From Lyngbya sp. HA4199-MV5 (GTDB taxonomy: Bacteria > Cyanobacteriota > Cyanobacteriia > Leptolyngbyales > Leptolyngbyaceae), in assembly GCA_019359375.1 (NCBI GenBank), contig JAHHHL010000051.1, positions 1-44,473 on the forward strand: 44,473 nucleotides of DNA, given 5' to 3'. Under the pieces are notes generated by a model. The model did not search any database and was not told where the DNA came from. It saw only the letters and a program-made list of their open reading frames with translations. This document shows positions 24,076-33,097 of this stretch, piece after piece; within the stretch, counting starts at the first letter, position 1, and each line of letters begins with the position of its first letter. A program made the position numbers and the translations under genes.

Positions 24076-24966
24076 TCAGGCAGCTTTGATGTGAGTCCGC
24101 TTTCCTAATGCCACGCAGATGATCACACCTGCCGCAAAAATGACGGTGGTGATGGTTAGATGCTCACCGAGCAAGAGAGTAGAAGCCACAATGGTCAGAA
24201 ATGGTTGAAGAAGCTGCACTTGCCCCACCCGCGCCACTCCGCCGAGATACAGCCCTTGATACCACGCAAAAAAGCCCAGAAACATACTGAAGACGCTGAC
24301 GTACAGAAACCCCAACAACGCACCGGGGGAAATGGATGAGACATGAGCGGGGACATGTTGTAGAACGATCGGCAGCAGCATAGGGGTCGATAACAACAAT
24401 GCCCAACAAATGACCTGCCATGAGCCGAATGTACGCGACAACACCGCTCCCTCTGCGTACCCCAGTCCCGCTGCTGCGACTGCGCCCAGTAACGCCAGAT
24501 CTGCCAGCCGCAGTGAACCGCCTCCTGATACCAGCGCAAACCCAATCACCAGGGCGCTTCCCAAACCTGCAAAAATCCAGAAGGGGATGGACGGTCGCTC
24601 TCCTGCCCGCCACACGCCACACAGCGCGGTCGAAAGTGGCAGTAGTCCAGTGATGACGGCTCCATAGGAAGCAGGGGCATCTTGCATGGCGATCGCCGAC
24701 AGCAGCGGAAACCCAACCACCACTCCAGCAACGACGATGCAAAATTGGGGCAGAAATCTGAGGGGCGGAATGGTTTGTCGAGTTGTAACGAGCAAAATCA
24801 ACGACAAGCCTGCTGCCACGATCGCTCGCCCTAACCCAACAAACACAGGGTCAAAGCCTGAAACCGCAATACGAGTGGCTGGCAGCGTCAGGCTGAAAAC
24901 CAGCACGCCGACCAACCCGTAGACGAAGCCTGCCAATTCTTTTTGAGACTGTGAGCGTATTGCCAT
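24076..24966 (-). CDS. EamA/DMT-family transporter
   Basis: 296-residue integral membrane protein with ten predicted helices arranged as two EamA repeats (about 8-140 and 150-285), the drug/metabolite transporter architecture. Substrate is unknown; relatives export amino acids or metabolites. I choose the internal ATG at 24966 because GAGAGG precedes it; the frame extends nine codons upstream to 24993. It is not in an operon. Confidence 0.85.
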   Translation of the reverse strand: MAIRSQSQKELAGFVYGLVGVLVFSLTLPATRIAVSGFDPVFVGLGRAIVAAGLSLILLVTTRQTIPPLRFLPQFCIVVAGVVVGFPLLSAIAMQDAPASYGAVITGLLPLSTALCGVWRAGERPSIPFWIFAGLGSALVIGFALVSGGGSLRLADLALLGAVAAAGLGYAEGAVLSRTFGSWQVICWALLLSTPMLLPIVLQHVPAHVSSISPGALLGFLYVSVFSMFLGFFAWYQGLYLGGVARVGQVQLLQPFLTIVASTLLLGEHLTITTVIFAAGVIICVALGKRTHIKAA

Positions 24967-25099
24967 GCTGCCTCTCGCATTCAGTCTCCACAAATTGCGT
25001 CAAGGCACACTAGCCAATTAGCATTGATCCATCTCGCTGATTTTACTCATCTCCATGTCTAGAGCATTCCTCCGATCGGGCATTCGTTTTCGGTGCTGT

Positions 25100-26080
25100 T
25101 TAGTCCGATCGTTTGGCGCGATCGATCTCACGCTGTAACTCTTCAATTTGACGGCGCAAGGCATCCACTTCGGTTTGAGACTGGCTAGTGGAGGAAGTAC
25201 CTGATGGCACGTCTACTGACCCTTCAGCCCCCGCACGAGTGTAGTTGCCCTGGCGAATCTGCCGATAATCATTTGAAACTGACCATTCGCGCAGAAAATG
25301 CACCCGCTCAACGGTAAACGGATGGGTGAGAAAGATACCTGTCGAAAGATTGTTGTAGAGGAAGAATTTGTAGACCTGGTTCAGCCCATCCTGATCTAGC
25401 TCTTGATAGCGTTCGGATTGTCGAATGAATTCATCCAGACTGAGTTCGTGGACATGTTTACTGCTACCACCCGCAACCTTCATCATGCTGTGCAGCACGG
25501 GCGAGAGGTCATCCGTGACTAATAAGGCGGCGCGATCGGCAGACAGTTCAGCCTTGCGCTTCCATTCCGCAAACGCCAGCAAAAGCCCTGTTGTCACCAG
25601 ATTGCTCAACCCAAATGTGCGTTCTGCCAGACCCGAAATAATCTGGTTAACCCACAGCGCCATCCGCACCAGCGTCGTATGTCCACACTTGATATGACCC
25701 AGTTCGTGAGCAATCACGGTGCGTAGCTCATGGTCGTCTAGCAAGTCCAGCAAGCCGCTGTTGAGCACCATACTGGGAAACTCTTGCCCCAGTGCCAGTG
25801 CGTTCACAAACGGGTCTTGAGAAATGAACAAAACAGGCTCAGGATGCACATCCAAATCGCGGACGCATTCTCGAAAAATCTGGTAAATGTTGGCATACTG
25901 CCGGGGTCCAACCTGAATGCTGTTGCCCATCTGATAGACAAACTGCGGACGCTCGGACAGAAACTCAACGAATGTCCGTGCCACTAAATCAAAACCAGGG
26001 ACACTGCGGAGGGCTTGTTCGGCTTGGCGATCGAGCGGATGCCGAAAGGCTTCGCTGGAAATACCCGTGTAGGTAGGCAT
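25100..26080 (-). CDS. M48-family zinc peptidase
   Basis: 326-residue metallopeptidase. The zinc motif HELGH is in TVIAHELGHIKCGH, and the third ligand Glu is in AEWKRKAELSADRAALL, as in the Ste24/HtpX-like M48 family. Unlike HtpX it has no N-terminal membrane helices; a weak hydrophobic region follows the zinc motif. The C-terminus (about 295-325) is a charged coiled-coil (VDALRRQIEELQREIDRAK). Such proteins are widespread in cyanobacteria; role is probably protein quality control, by inference. Confidence 0.88.
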   Translation of the reverse strand: MPTYTGISSEAFRHPLDRQAEQALRSVPGFDLVARTFVEFLSERPQFVYQMGNSIQVGPRQYANIYQIFRECVRDLDVHPEPVLFISQDPFVNALALGQEFPSMVLNSGLLDLLDDHELRTVIAHELGHIKCGHTTLVRMALWVNQIISGLAERTFGLSNLVTTGLLLAFAEWKRKAELSADRAALLVTDDLSPVLHSMMKVAGGSSKHVHELSLDEFIRQSERYQELDQDGLNQVYKFFLYNNLSTGIFLTHPFTVERVHFLREWSVSNDYRQIRQGNYTRAGAEGSVDVPSGTSSTSQSQTEVDALRRQIEELQREIDRAKRSD

Positions 26081-26166
26081 AAGGGAAGAGAAAGGATAAA
26101 GGATAAATGCTAAAGGCTAAAAGGGTTGAGGCTGCCAGGAAGCGCTGAGGATGACATTCACGATTT

Positions 26167-26198
26167 CTGTAGGGACGTTACATGTAACATCCCTACAG
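26167..26198. repeat. 32-bp near-perfect palindrome
   Basis: CTGTAGGGACGTTACA is the inverse of TGTAACATCCCTACAG with one mismatch. GTAGGG-centred palindromes of this type are dispersed in filamentous cyanobacteria. It lies between the M48 gene and the next secreted protein gene, in a 290-base stretch with no gene and a few AAGGATAAA simple repeats to its left. Confidence 0.8.
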
Positions 26199-26372
26199 AT
26201 TGTCGACCACCCGTTTGAAAAACGACCAAACCTTGAATCTGGTCATCTTACTGTTTCACTGGAGTTGATAGCCTTAAGCTTCTCGCAAGTCTTCTGTTCT
26301 TTTGTATCGTATTAGCCTGTTTCATGGCATTGACTCCCCCATAATCATCACAACATTCACTCGCAAAAGGTT

Positions 26373-26861
26373 ATGGCTCGCTTACGCCTTCCTCTGTTAG
26401 TCATTACGTCGATCGCGGTGGTCTCTGGTGCATTACTACTCGGCTCATCAGTTTTAGCGAGTCCCTGCCCTCTCAGTGCTTCCAATCACTCAGGTGGGAT
26501 CGGTAATCCAAGGAATCCAAACGGTGCGGATGAACCACCGGGTTTTAATGGGATGAACGGTTCTGGAGACGCGTTTCGACGGTCTGATTTGTTCAACCGT
26601 GGTAGAGATGCTGGTCTCACAAGCGATTCCCAACAGCTTAACGTGACCAACGCTGAAGTTGCAGGGTTTGCAGCCATCGTGGGACTGTTTGCGATCGCTA
26701 TTCTGTATAAAGCGCGCCATGCCCGCAAGCTTGCACCGGGTGAAGCCGATCTTTGGCATCAAGATCCCTTCCTTGAGCATCCAGAAATGGTGTTAGCTCT
26801 GGTGCCTCAAGAAGCGCTATCGTCGGCATTTGAGACTGAGGTTGTCACACCACGTCGATAG
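26373..26861 (+). CDS. Unknown exported membrane protein
   Basis: 162 residues, not recognised. A clear signal sequence (residues 1-30, ending SSVLASPCPL) is followed by a Gly/Asn/Pro-rich low-complexity linker, one membrane segment (AEVAGFAAIVGLFAIAILY, about 95-115) and a cytoplasmic tail ending in a basic TPRR. The topology would place the linker in the periplasm. A strong terminator follows, so it is a single-gene unit. Confidence 0.65.
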   Translation: MARLRLPLLVITSIAVVSGALLLGSSVLASPCPLSASNHSGGIGNPRNPNGADEPPGFNGMNGSGDAFRRSDLFNRGRDAGLTSDSQQLNVTNAEVAGFAAIVGLFAIAILYKARHARKLAPGEADLWHQDPFLEHPEMVLALVPQEALSSAFETEVVTPRR

Positions 26862-26929
26862 CCTAAGGGTGACTGGTGCGTTTGGCTGAAGTTGACTTTT
26901 CTGTTTTCTCCTTGGTTGTGTGCGGAAAC

Positions 26930-26961
26930 GACCCTCTGACATTAATGTCAGGGGTCTTTTT
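26930..26961 (+). terminator. Rho-independent terminator
   Basis: GACCCTCTGACATT pairs with AATGTCAGGGGTC with one bulge, followed by TTTTT. It lies 70 bases after the stop of the preceding gene. Confidence 0.85.
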
Positions 26962-27104
26962 GTATGTGGATAGGGTGTAGGCTAGGCAGAAGGCAAGGAA
27001 GTTTTAAAGCTCTCCGGGCATACCAGAAAGGTTTTTAGTTTTTAGAAGGAGTCAGGAACGGCTCATGCACCAACAACTAACAACCAACAACTGGTTCAAC
27101 TCAA

Positions 27105-27136
27105 GCTGACTGCTGACCGCTGACCGCTGACCGCTA
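27105..27136. repeat. GCTGACC heptamer tandem repeat
   Basis: Four to five tandem units of GCTGACC (first unit GCTGACT) end 16 bases before the ggt start codon, so they lie in the leader or promoter of ggt. The same heptamer recurs at 29410-29440. Confidence 0.75.
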
Positions 27137-27152
27137 AGCAGAAGGATGAGGG

Positions 27153-28871
27153 ATGAAACAATTTGTGCGTAAACGAGTGGTAGCGCCGTTACTCTGTCTG
27201 ACGGTGCTGTGGGTTAGCAGTCAGAGTGGAGGGGCGTTTCCCTATCCCGATCGTGCAAAGCGGGGTATGGTGGCTTCTGCTCATCCGTTGGCGAGTGAAG
27301 CAGGGCTATCGATGCTGAAACAGGGGGGTAATGCGATCGATGCAGCGGTGGCGACCACGTTAGCCATTTCGGTAGTAGAACCAGCTTCAGCAGGTCTTGG
27401 GGGAGGCGGCTTTTTGCTGGTGCGGTTGGGCAAAACAGGGGAAGTCAAAGCGCTGGATTTCCGGGAACGGGCACCACTAGCCGCAACGCCCAGGATGTAT
27501 CTGGATGCTCAAGGAAAGGTGCGTCCCAACGCCAGTACCGATGGCTACTTGGCAGCAGGTGTGCCAGGAACAGTCGCAGGACTATATGACGTGCAGCGCC
27601 GCTACGGCAAACTGCCCTGGAAGACGGTTGTGGCTCCATCGACCCAATTAGCAGCGAAGGGGTTTCTGGTTAGTTGGCGATTGGCAGACGCGATCGCCCA
27701 GCAAAAAACGCTTCAGCAAAATCCGGCTGCCCGTGAAATTTTTACGCGCAAGGGCGCTCCGTTACAGGCAGGCGATCGGTTGGTGCAAACAGATCTGGCA
27801 AAGACACTGACTGCGATCGCCAACGAGCCACAGAGCTTTTACACAGGCAAACTGGCGGCGACGATCGCTCGCGCTATGTCTACCAATCAAGGACTAATCA
27901 CGTTAGCAGACCTGAAATGTTACCGCCCTATTTGGCGCGATCCCGTCTGCGGTAACTTTCGAGCTACTCGCATTTGTTCGATGCCGCCCCCATCTTCGGG
28001 TGGTGTGCATTTGCTCGAAATCCTCAACATTCTGGGTGATACCGATCTCAAAGCGATGGGCTGGCACAGTCCCGATGCGCTGCATTTAATCGTGGAGGCG
28101 ATGCGGATTGCTTACGCCGATCGTGCCGTGTATCTGGGCGATCCCGATTTTGTGAAGGTGCCCGTCGCCGCTTTAATCAGTCCCGCCTATGCCAAACAGC
28201 GCCGTCAGGAGATTGATCTACAGAAGGCGCGATCGTCCAGCCAGGTAAGAGCCGCTGATCCAGAAACGCTGAAACGTTTGGGCAAAGAATCCAACGACAC
28301 CAGCCATCTCAGCGTGGTAGATGATGCAGGAAACGCCGTGAGCCTCACGTTTACCATCAATCTCGGCTTTGGCGCAGGTGTCGTAGTGCCGGGAACGGGG
28401 ATCATTCTCAACAACGAAATGGATGATTTTGCGATCGCGCCCGGTGTGCCGAATGCCTTTGGGCTAGTGGGCGGCGATGCCAACGCGATCGCGCCGGGTA
28501 AAACACCGCTCTCCAGCATGACTCCTACGATTGTGACGAAAAAGGGTCAATTGCGGCTGGTAGCAGGCTCTCCGGGTGGTAGCACCATCATTACCACCGT
28601 GCTGCAAGTCGTGCTGAATGTGCTGGTCTATAACCTGGATGCCAGAAGCGCGATCGCGGCTCCACGCCTGCATCACCAGTGGTTGCCTGACCAGCTCAGA
28701 GTGGAACGGAATGGCTTTGATCGACTAACGCTGGAGAATCTTCGTCAGCGAGGACACACCATTGAAGAACGGGGCACCTGGGGCAATGCCGATGTCATTG
28801 TGCGATCGCCCGATGGCACTCTAGAAGGAGCCGCTGACCCGCGTGGAGAAGGTGCAACGTATGGGTATTGA
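27153..28871 (+). CDS. ggt: Gamma-glutamyltranspeptidase
   Basis: 572-residue periplasmic/secreted N-terminal-nucleophile enzyme that cleaves glutathione and other gamma-glutamyl compounds; the precursor self-cleaves into two subunits. A signal peptide covers about residues 1-28. The nucleophile is Thr383 in NDTSHLSVVD, and the small subunit carries the substrate-binding PLSSMTPTIV and GSPGGSTIITTV motifs. The N-terminal AKRGMVASAHPLAS and GGNAIDAAVAT motifs are also standard. Length and motifs indicate an intact enzyme. Confidence 0.95.
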   Translation: MKQFVRKRVVAPLLCLTVLWVSSQSGGAFPYPDRAKRGMVASAHPLASEAGLSMLKQGGNAIDAAVATTLAISVVEPASAGLGGGGFLLVRLGKTGEVKALDFRERAPLAATPRMYLDAQGKVRPNASTDGYLAAGVPGTVAGLYDVQRRYGKLPWKTVVAPSTQLAAKGFLVSWRLADAIAQQKTLQQNPAAREIFTRKGAPLQAGDRLVQTDLAKTLTAIANEPQSFYTGKLAATIARAMSTNQGLITLADLKCYRPIWRDPVCGNFRATRICSMPPPSSGGVHLLEILNILGDTDLKAMGWHSPDALHLIVEAMRIAYADRAVYLGDPDFVKVPVAALISPAYAKQRRQEIDLQKARSSSQVRAADPETLKRLGKESNDTSHLSVVDDAGNAVSLTFTINLGFGAGVVVPGTGIILNNEMDDFAIAPGVPNAFGLVGGDANAIAPGKTPLSSMTPTIVTKKGQLRLVAGSPGGSTIITTVLQVVLNVLVYNLDARSAIAAPRLHHQWLPDQLRVERNGFDRLTLENLRQRGHTIEERGTWGNADVIVRSPDGTLEGAADPRGEGATYGY

Positions 28872-28888
28872 ATGACTGTAGTTAGAGT

Positions 28889-28923
28889 AGAAGGCAGGGG
28901 GCAGAAGGCAGAGGGCAGAAGGC
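28889..28923. repeat. GGCAGAGGGCAGAA-type tandem repeat
   Basis: Three G/A-rich units of the GGCAGAAGGCAGAG type between the convergent ggt and 61-residue genes. It is the complement of the CCCTCTGCC repeats after secG and argS. Confidence 0.7.
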
Positions 28924-28939
28924 GTTTAGAACTTCTTCC

Positions 28940-29125
28940 TCAATCAACTACTCGCAGCAAACCGCGACGCAGGCGATCGAACACTTCGTTGAGCAATGCC
29001 TGTTCTTCACGGCTCAAGTTGGCGAGTGACACGAGTAAGCGTTGATCCAGGCGAGTAATGCGGCGAGAGGTGAGAATGCGGTCAACAACATCTTGAAGCG
29101 AGGGGGGCAACACTTGGGCTTCCAT
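28940..29125 (-). CDS. Small conserved helical protein, function unknown
   Basis: 61 residues, predicted all-helical, with two basic/leucine-rich stretches (DRILTSRRITRLDQRLLVSL and VFDRLRRGLLRVVD). I recall similar short proteins in other cyanobacteria but no assigned function. An intact reading frame, codon use like its neighbours and a sensible start support it as a real gene. It is convergent to ggt. Confidence 0.6.
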   Translation of the reverse strand: MEAQVLPPSLQDVVDRILTSRRITRLDQRLLVSLANLSREEQALLNEVFDRLRRGLLRVVD

Positions 29126-29441
29126 AGGATTTCTGGGAACTCGATACTATTTAGTATGCAACCGTCTTCAAGTCTGCCTGGTGATTGAGTCGAGCTATCC
29201 AATGTGACAATTCTGGCGATGCTTAGTGATCTTGGTCAGTCAGAGTCATCAGCTATCAGTAGTCAGCGGTCAGCCTTCACCCCACGCCCGATACCCCACG
29301 CCCTACACCCTTCTGCCCCCTGCCTCCTCTCTAGCGGTCAGTGAAACGATTCATCTGCTTATGATGGAAGGCAATTAAGCCAGGATATAGCCTCAAATGG
29401 GTTTGCCCAGAGCTGATAGCTGACCGCTGACCGCTGACGAC
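29126..29441. other. Intergenic region filled with simple repeats
   Basis: No gene. It contains AGTCAGCGGTCAGCC (about 29255), CCCCACGCC/CCCTACACCC units (29280-29310), CTGCCCCCTGCCTCC (29315) and GCTGACCGCTGACCGCTGACG (29419-29439). Three repeat classes are stacked within 200 bases. Confidence 0.6.
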
Positions 29442-30476
29442 TTAGTTGCCCAAAGACCCCTGACTATCCAACAACATACTGACGGCATTAATCACTCGTT
29501 GGGTTGCACCAGCAAAAAAGGTGCGATCGAGGGTTTCTGGCGTATCACTGGGCTGGTGATAATGGGGATTGCGAAAGTTTGCCGTATCGCCGACCATCAC
29601 GGCACCAATGTTCTTTGCCCAAAAGGGTGCGTGGTCGCTTCGTAACACATCTGGAGTGAGCAAACCCTTGAACGGAATGGGCACTGTGATGATGGCTGGC
29701 AAGTTCGATGTGGATGGATTCGATGAAGGCACCTGAAAGGCGTTCAGCAACGACAAATGCTCCTGATCACCGATGACTCCGAGAAAATCGCCCCGATCGC
29801 CCAGCGGTTTTACAGGCAGTCCTTCGGGGTATTTCTGACATCCCGCCGTATGGCAGGCATACCCCATCATCTCCAAATTGACCACGCCTGCCAGGTTTGC
29901 TAAGTTTTCAGGACGCGCTGTGAAGTTGAGACTGCCGACTAAACCTGCCTCTTCTCGATCGAAAAATGCAAGCCATAACGGACGTGGCGTGGAGCAAGAA
30001 CCCAGCAGACGGGCAATTTCGAGTGTTGCCGCGATCGCGCTGCCGTTATCATCAGCACCTGGCGACCCGTTCACCGTGTCGTAGTGGGCATTCACCAGGA
30101 TTGCGCCTGCGCTGGCATTTGTACCGGGACGCTGAGCGAAGACATTCACGCCACCCTCAAAGGCTTGCAGTTGCGGTTTCCAGCCAAACTCAGTCAGCGT
30201 TTTGACGAGGTAACGACGGGCACGATCGCGATCGCCCACCTGATACCGTTCAAAGTTCAATGCCTTGACGTGTTGGAAGAGGCGATCCGGGTCTACCTGA
30301 GGTGGCGGTTGGGTGGGAAGAGTCTGCTGAGAAAGGGTGTGGGGTGTAGGGTGTGGGGTGTAGGGAGAAGTAATTGGAAGCGGTTGGGAGGAGGATAAGT
30401 TACAGCTAGCCATGACGATTAACGCGATCGCCATTAACAGTCCTAAACCTACTTGCTTTGCTGATGCCTTTTTCAT
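29442..30476 (-). CDS. M28-family lipoprotein aminopeptidase
   Basis: 344-residue zinc peptidase exported as a lipoprotein: basic start, hydrophobic segment and a lipobox-like VMASC with the lipidated Cys at residue 24. Two-zinc ligands of clan MH are seen in VNAHYDTV, GADDNGS, DREEAG, LEMMGY and YHQPSDT. It probably trims peptides in the periplasm. Just after the lipobox, residues about 38-50 (TPHPTPHTL) are encoded by a GTGTAGGGTGTGGG-type tandem repeat (30335-30365), so a simple repeat has become part of the linker. The 30496 gene lies upstream in the same direction. Confidence 0.88.
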   Translation of the reverse strand: MKKASAKQVGLGLLMAIALIVMASCNLSSSQPLPITSPYTPHPTPHTLSQQTLPTQPPPQVDPDRLFQHVKALNFERYQVGDRDRARRYLVKTLTEFGWKPQLQAFEGGVNVFAQRPGTNASAGAILVNAHYDTVNGSPGADDNGSAIAATLEIARLLGSCSTPRPLWLAFFDREEAGLVGSLNFTARPENLANLAGVVNLEMMGYACHTAGCQKYPEGLPVKPLGDRGDFLGVIGDQEHLSLLNAFQVPSSNPSTSNLPAIITVPIPFKGLLTPDVLRSDHAPFWAKNIGAVMVGDTANFRNPHYHQPSDTPETLDRTFFAGATQRVINAVSMLLDSQGSLGN

Positions 30477-30495
30477 GCGGTTGCCTGGTGTCTTC

Positions 30496-30813
30496 TTAGT
30501 GGAACACCAACGTGCTTAAAACCATAAGATTGAGTAGAACTGTTACCACTGCTCCTAGAACGATGCCTTTAACAAGGTTCCGTTTGTGCGATCGCGTGGC
30601 GAAATACAGTAGCGGAGCCAGGTACAGGCTTTGCGTGATGCCGATAAACATCCCGATCGCCCCGATGACATCAATGCCAATGAGCTTCGGTCGCACAGGA
30701 TTTCCAGACGAGTAGTACGACGCATAAATTAAAAGGCTAGTGCAGGCAACGACGAAATTGAGTCCCAGTATTAGAAGCGCGGCAACAAACCTTCGACCCG
30801 TGTTCTCTTGCAT
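30496..30813 (-). CDS. Small membrane protein, unknown function
   Basis: 105 residues with three predicted membrane helices (about 10-30, 45-70 and 82-103) and short basic loops. Not recognised. It lies between the M28 peptidase and HD-domain genes, all on the same strand with 19- and 35-base gaps, so the three may be one transcript; a functional link is not evident. Confidence 0.65.
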   Translation of the reverse strand: MQENTGRRFVAALLILGLNFVVACTSLLIYASYYSSGNPVRPKLIGIDVIGAIGMFIGITQSLYLAPLLYFATRSHKRNLVKGIVLGAVVTVLLNLMVLSTLVFH

Positions 30814-30848
30814 AGATTTGCTTTTTCCAGGTTGATTTGAAGCTGATC

Positions 30849-31679
30849 CTAAAGCCCTCCGTGCTCCACGACAAACACATTGGCGTAGAGGGACGCTGTA
30901 ATCTGCTGCCCCTGCTGCGTCACAGAGAGGTAGCGTAGCGCATCCTGAATGTAGGGATACACCCCTTTCCAGTAGAACTGCGAGTAGCTCTGGCGGAGAT
31001 CTCCAGGCGTTTTGTAGCCAAGCGCTTTGTTGACTCCAGTTTCTTCAAACTCGTAGAACAGCGCCGCAATTTTCTTCAGATAGCGTGGATCGCTGAGTTG
31101 CCCAATGAGATCTGCCGCGCGCACCAGTCCTGGATAGTGGCTGGTATCCTGATGGTCTTCGGCAGTAGGCACGGGGAAGCGAGTTAGTTCAATGTTGCGC
31201 TGGATGAGGTCGGTATCGAGTAAGCGGTGTCCGCCAAAGCGCTCGTCAATGAACAGCTTGCCCCGATCGACATGGTAAGGCGTGAGGCTGGCATCTGTAG
31301 CACCCGACGGTAGCTCAATCATGGTGTCAGCAATCCCCGTCGCGCAGAGGTTGGCACGATCGTCTCGGCACACACCGCGCACGTAGCCGATGTCATGGCA
31401 CACCAGCGAAACGACGCAATGCAGCCAGTCTTCAGGAGATACACCCCCTTCACGAATATGTTTACCACGCAGAATTTCTTGCCCCACCAGTGTGACCAAA
31501 ATAGTGTGCTCAATGTCGTGGTAGAGCGCATCGCTGTTGGCGATATTTTCTAGCGCCATCCCGCCAGCCCAGGCAATGATATCGGCATAGTCGGCTTTGA
31601 GATTGCCGTAGGTACGTCGGTAGCCTGCTTTGAGCTGCTGTACAAAGGCACCTGTCAGAATCTCCGTAGCATTAAACAT
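30849..31679 (-). CDS. HD-domain metal-dependent phosphohydrolase
   Basis: 276-residue soluble protein. The HD pattern is visible as a first His and YHDIEHT at about 57-63, then CHDIGY near 95; other polar residues such as HYPGLVRAADLIGQL complete a metal site. Such proteins hydrolyse phosphate esters or nucleotides; the substrate is unknown. The ATG at 31679 has GGAG nine bases upstream and I prefer it to the ATG five codons earlier (31694). It is the first gene of the 30.5-31.7 kb same-strand cluster. Confidence 0.82.
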   Translation of the reverse strand: MFNATEILTGAFVQQLKAGYRRTYGNLKADYADIIAWAGGMALENIANSDALYHDIEHTILVTLVGQEILRGKHIREGGVSPEDWLHCVVSLVCHDIGYVRGVCRDDRANLCATGIADTMIELPSGATDASLTPYHVDRGKLFIDERFGGHRLLDTDLIQRNIELTRFPVPTAEDHQDTSHYPGLVRAADLIGQLSDPRYLKKIAALFYEFEETGVNKALGYKTPGDLRQSYSQFYWKGVYPYIQDALRYLSVTQQGQQITASLYANVFVVEHGGL

Positions 31680-31943
31680 CTTCAGGTTCTCCATCCCGCC
31701 TGTTTGTACGGACTTGGGATCAGCGTTTCATGTTTCTACTATGCCCCAATCGCCCACTTGATGAGGTGATAGAGAGGAATCGTAGATGTGATTGTGTTGG
31801 GAAATGGCAGTGATCGCGATCGGGGTTGATCGTGATTAGTCATCTGCTTAAAATCCTGTCGCTACAGGTTTTTGGGGTTTGGTAGCTAGAGCGATGATTA
31901 GGGAAAAATAAGCCTACTGAGTGCAACACAGAGTTGGTGATCA

Positions 31944-32786
31944 ATGGCTAAAAAATCGTTAAATTGGCTTGGGGCGATGGCAGGTGTAGTTATAGGAATG
32001 GTTACTTTAGGTGTTGCGCCTCCACAGTTTTTCTGGACAACAGTTGTGTTGAGTGCAGAAGCTAACAAACCCATCCCCCATACGGTAACTCAGGCGGAGA
32101 AGGCAAAGGTCTACGTCCCTTACATTGTTCAAGGGTTTGCTTTTGTTCAAGAAAGAGATTGGAAAAGCGCAGAAAGATCGTTTCGTCAGGCGATCAAGCT
32201 TGGCTGCAATGAGGCTTCTCTTTACAGCGCTCTAGGAAGGACTTTATACGAGCAGGACAAACTAACAGAAGCAGTCGCTGCCTATCGAAAAGCGATTAGC
32301 CTCAATGGAAATTTTCCCGGAGTTTACAACAACAACTTAGGACTGGCTCTCCGCAAACAAGGTGACTTGAAAGGAGCGATCGCAGCCTACCGTAAAGCGC
32401 TTAGTCTCAGTCCAAATTCTATTTCACCCCACACCAATTTGGGAGATGTTTTCAGTCAACAGGGCAATTGGGAAGCGGCGATCGCTGCTTATCAGAAAGC
32501 CGTTGATTGCAATCGAAATGATGGCAGAGCTTACACCAACTTAGGAGTTGCTCTTGGTAAGTATGGCAAAACAGCACAAGCGGTTGCCGCTTACCAGAAA
32601 GCGGTTAGCCTCAACCGAAATGATTACAGGGCTTACACCAATTTAGGCATGGCTTTATACAAACAGGGTAGCAAGGATGGGGCGATCGCTGCGTTTCAAA
32701 AAGCTAGAAACTTATATCGCTCTCGAGGTAACACTCAAAAGGTAAACGAAATGACTCAATTGCTGAAGCAGCTAGGTAGTCGTTAA
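31944..32786 (+). CDS. TPR-repeat exported protein
   Basis: 280 residues. An N-terminal hydrophobic segment (about 8-30) acts as signal or anchor. From residue ~65 there are six consecutive tetratricopeptide repeats with the usual W/Y-x-x-LG, YxxG and A-x-x-x-Y/F-x-x-A spacing, for example AVAAYRKAISLNG and AIAAYQKAVDCN. It is presumably a protein-interaction scaffold in the periplasm or at the membrane. Repeats 3-6 are very alike, suggesting recent duplication. The stop abuts an Rpn/DUF4351 remnant. Confidence 0.83.
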   Translation: MAKKSLNWLGAMAGVVIGMVTLGVAPPQFFWTTVVLSAEANKPIPHTVTQAEKAKVYVPYIVQGFAFVQERDWKSAERSFRQAIKLGCNEASLYSALGRTLYEQDKLTEAVAAYRKAISLNGNFPGVYNNNLGLALRKQGDLKGAIAAYRKALSLSPNSISPHTNLGDVFSQQGNWEAAIAAYQKAVDCNRNDGRAYTNLGVALGKYGKTAQAVAAYQKAVSLNRNDYRAYTNLGMALYKQGSKDGAIAAFQKARNLYRSRGNTQKVNEMTQLLKQLGSR

Positions 32787-33076
32787 TGTTCCAGGTGCTT
32801 TAGAGAGAGCTTGATAGACTGGAGCTAACCACACAGGAGACTGTTATGGAAATTGTCACCAGTTGGATGGAGCAAGGCATCGAGCAAGGCATTGAACGGG
32901 AGCGATCGCTCATTCTCCGTCAGCTCACTCGCAAAGTTGGAGTGCTGCCAGAGGCGATGTGCTTACAGGTTGATTCACTGCCCATTACCCAACTGGAGTC
33001 GTTAGGAGAAGCGTTGCTGGACTTCTCAAACCTGTCTGACTTGGAAATGTGGTTGGCAGTAAACGCTAGGGAATGA
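32787..33076 (+). pseudogene. C-terminal remnant of an Rpn/DUF4351 nuclease-like gene
   Basis: The frame ending at 33076 encodes MEIVTSWMEQGIEQGIERER and a DUF4351-like end (PITQLESLGEALLDFSNLSD). The same frame is open upstream of the ATG at 32846 and reads ALERELDRLELTTQETV, which also fits the family just before that point, until the TPR gene's end. The N-terminal PD-(D/E)XK nuclease domain is missing. I read it as the 3' tail of a broken gene whose 5' part was lost when it was joined to the TPR gene; a short functional protein from 32846 cannot be excluded. Confidence 0.65.
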
Positions 33077-33097
33077 TGGTGTCGCGCTTGCTGCTTT

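Noticed and set aside
24164-24742. 192-codon minus-strand frame inside the EamA gene
   Set aside because: Alternate frame of a membrane protein gene; translation is Arg/Cys-rich and not protein-like.
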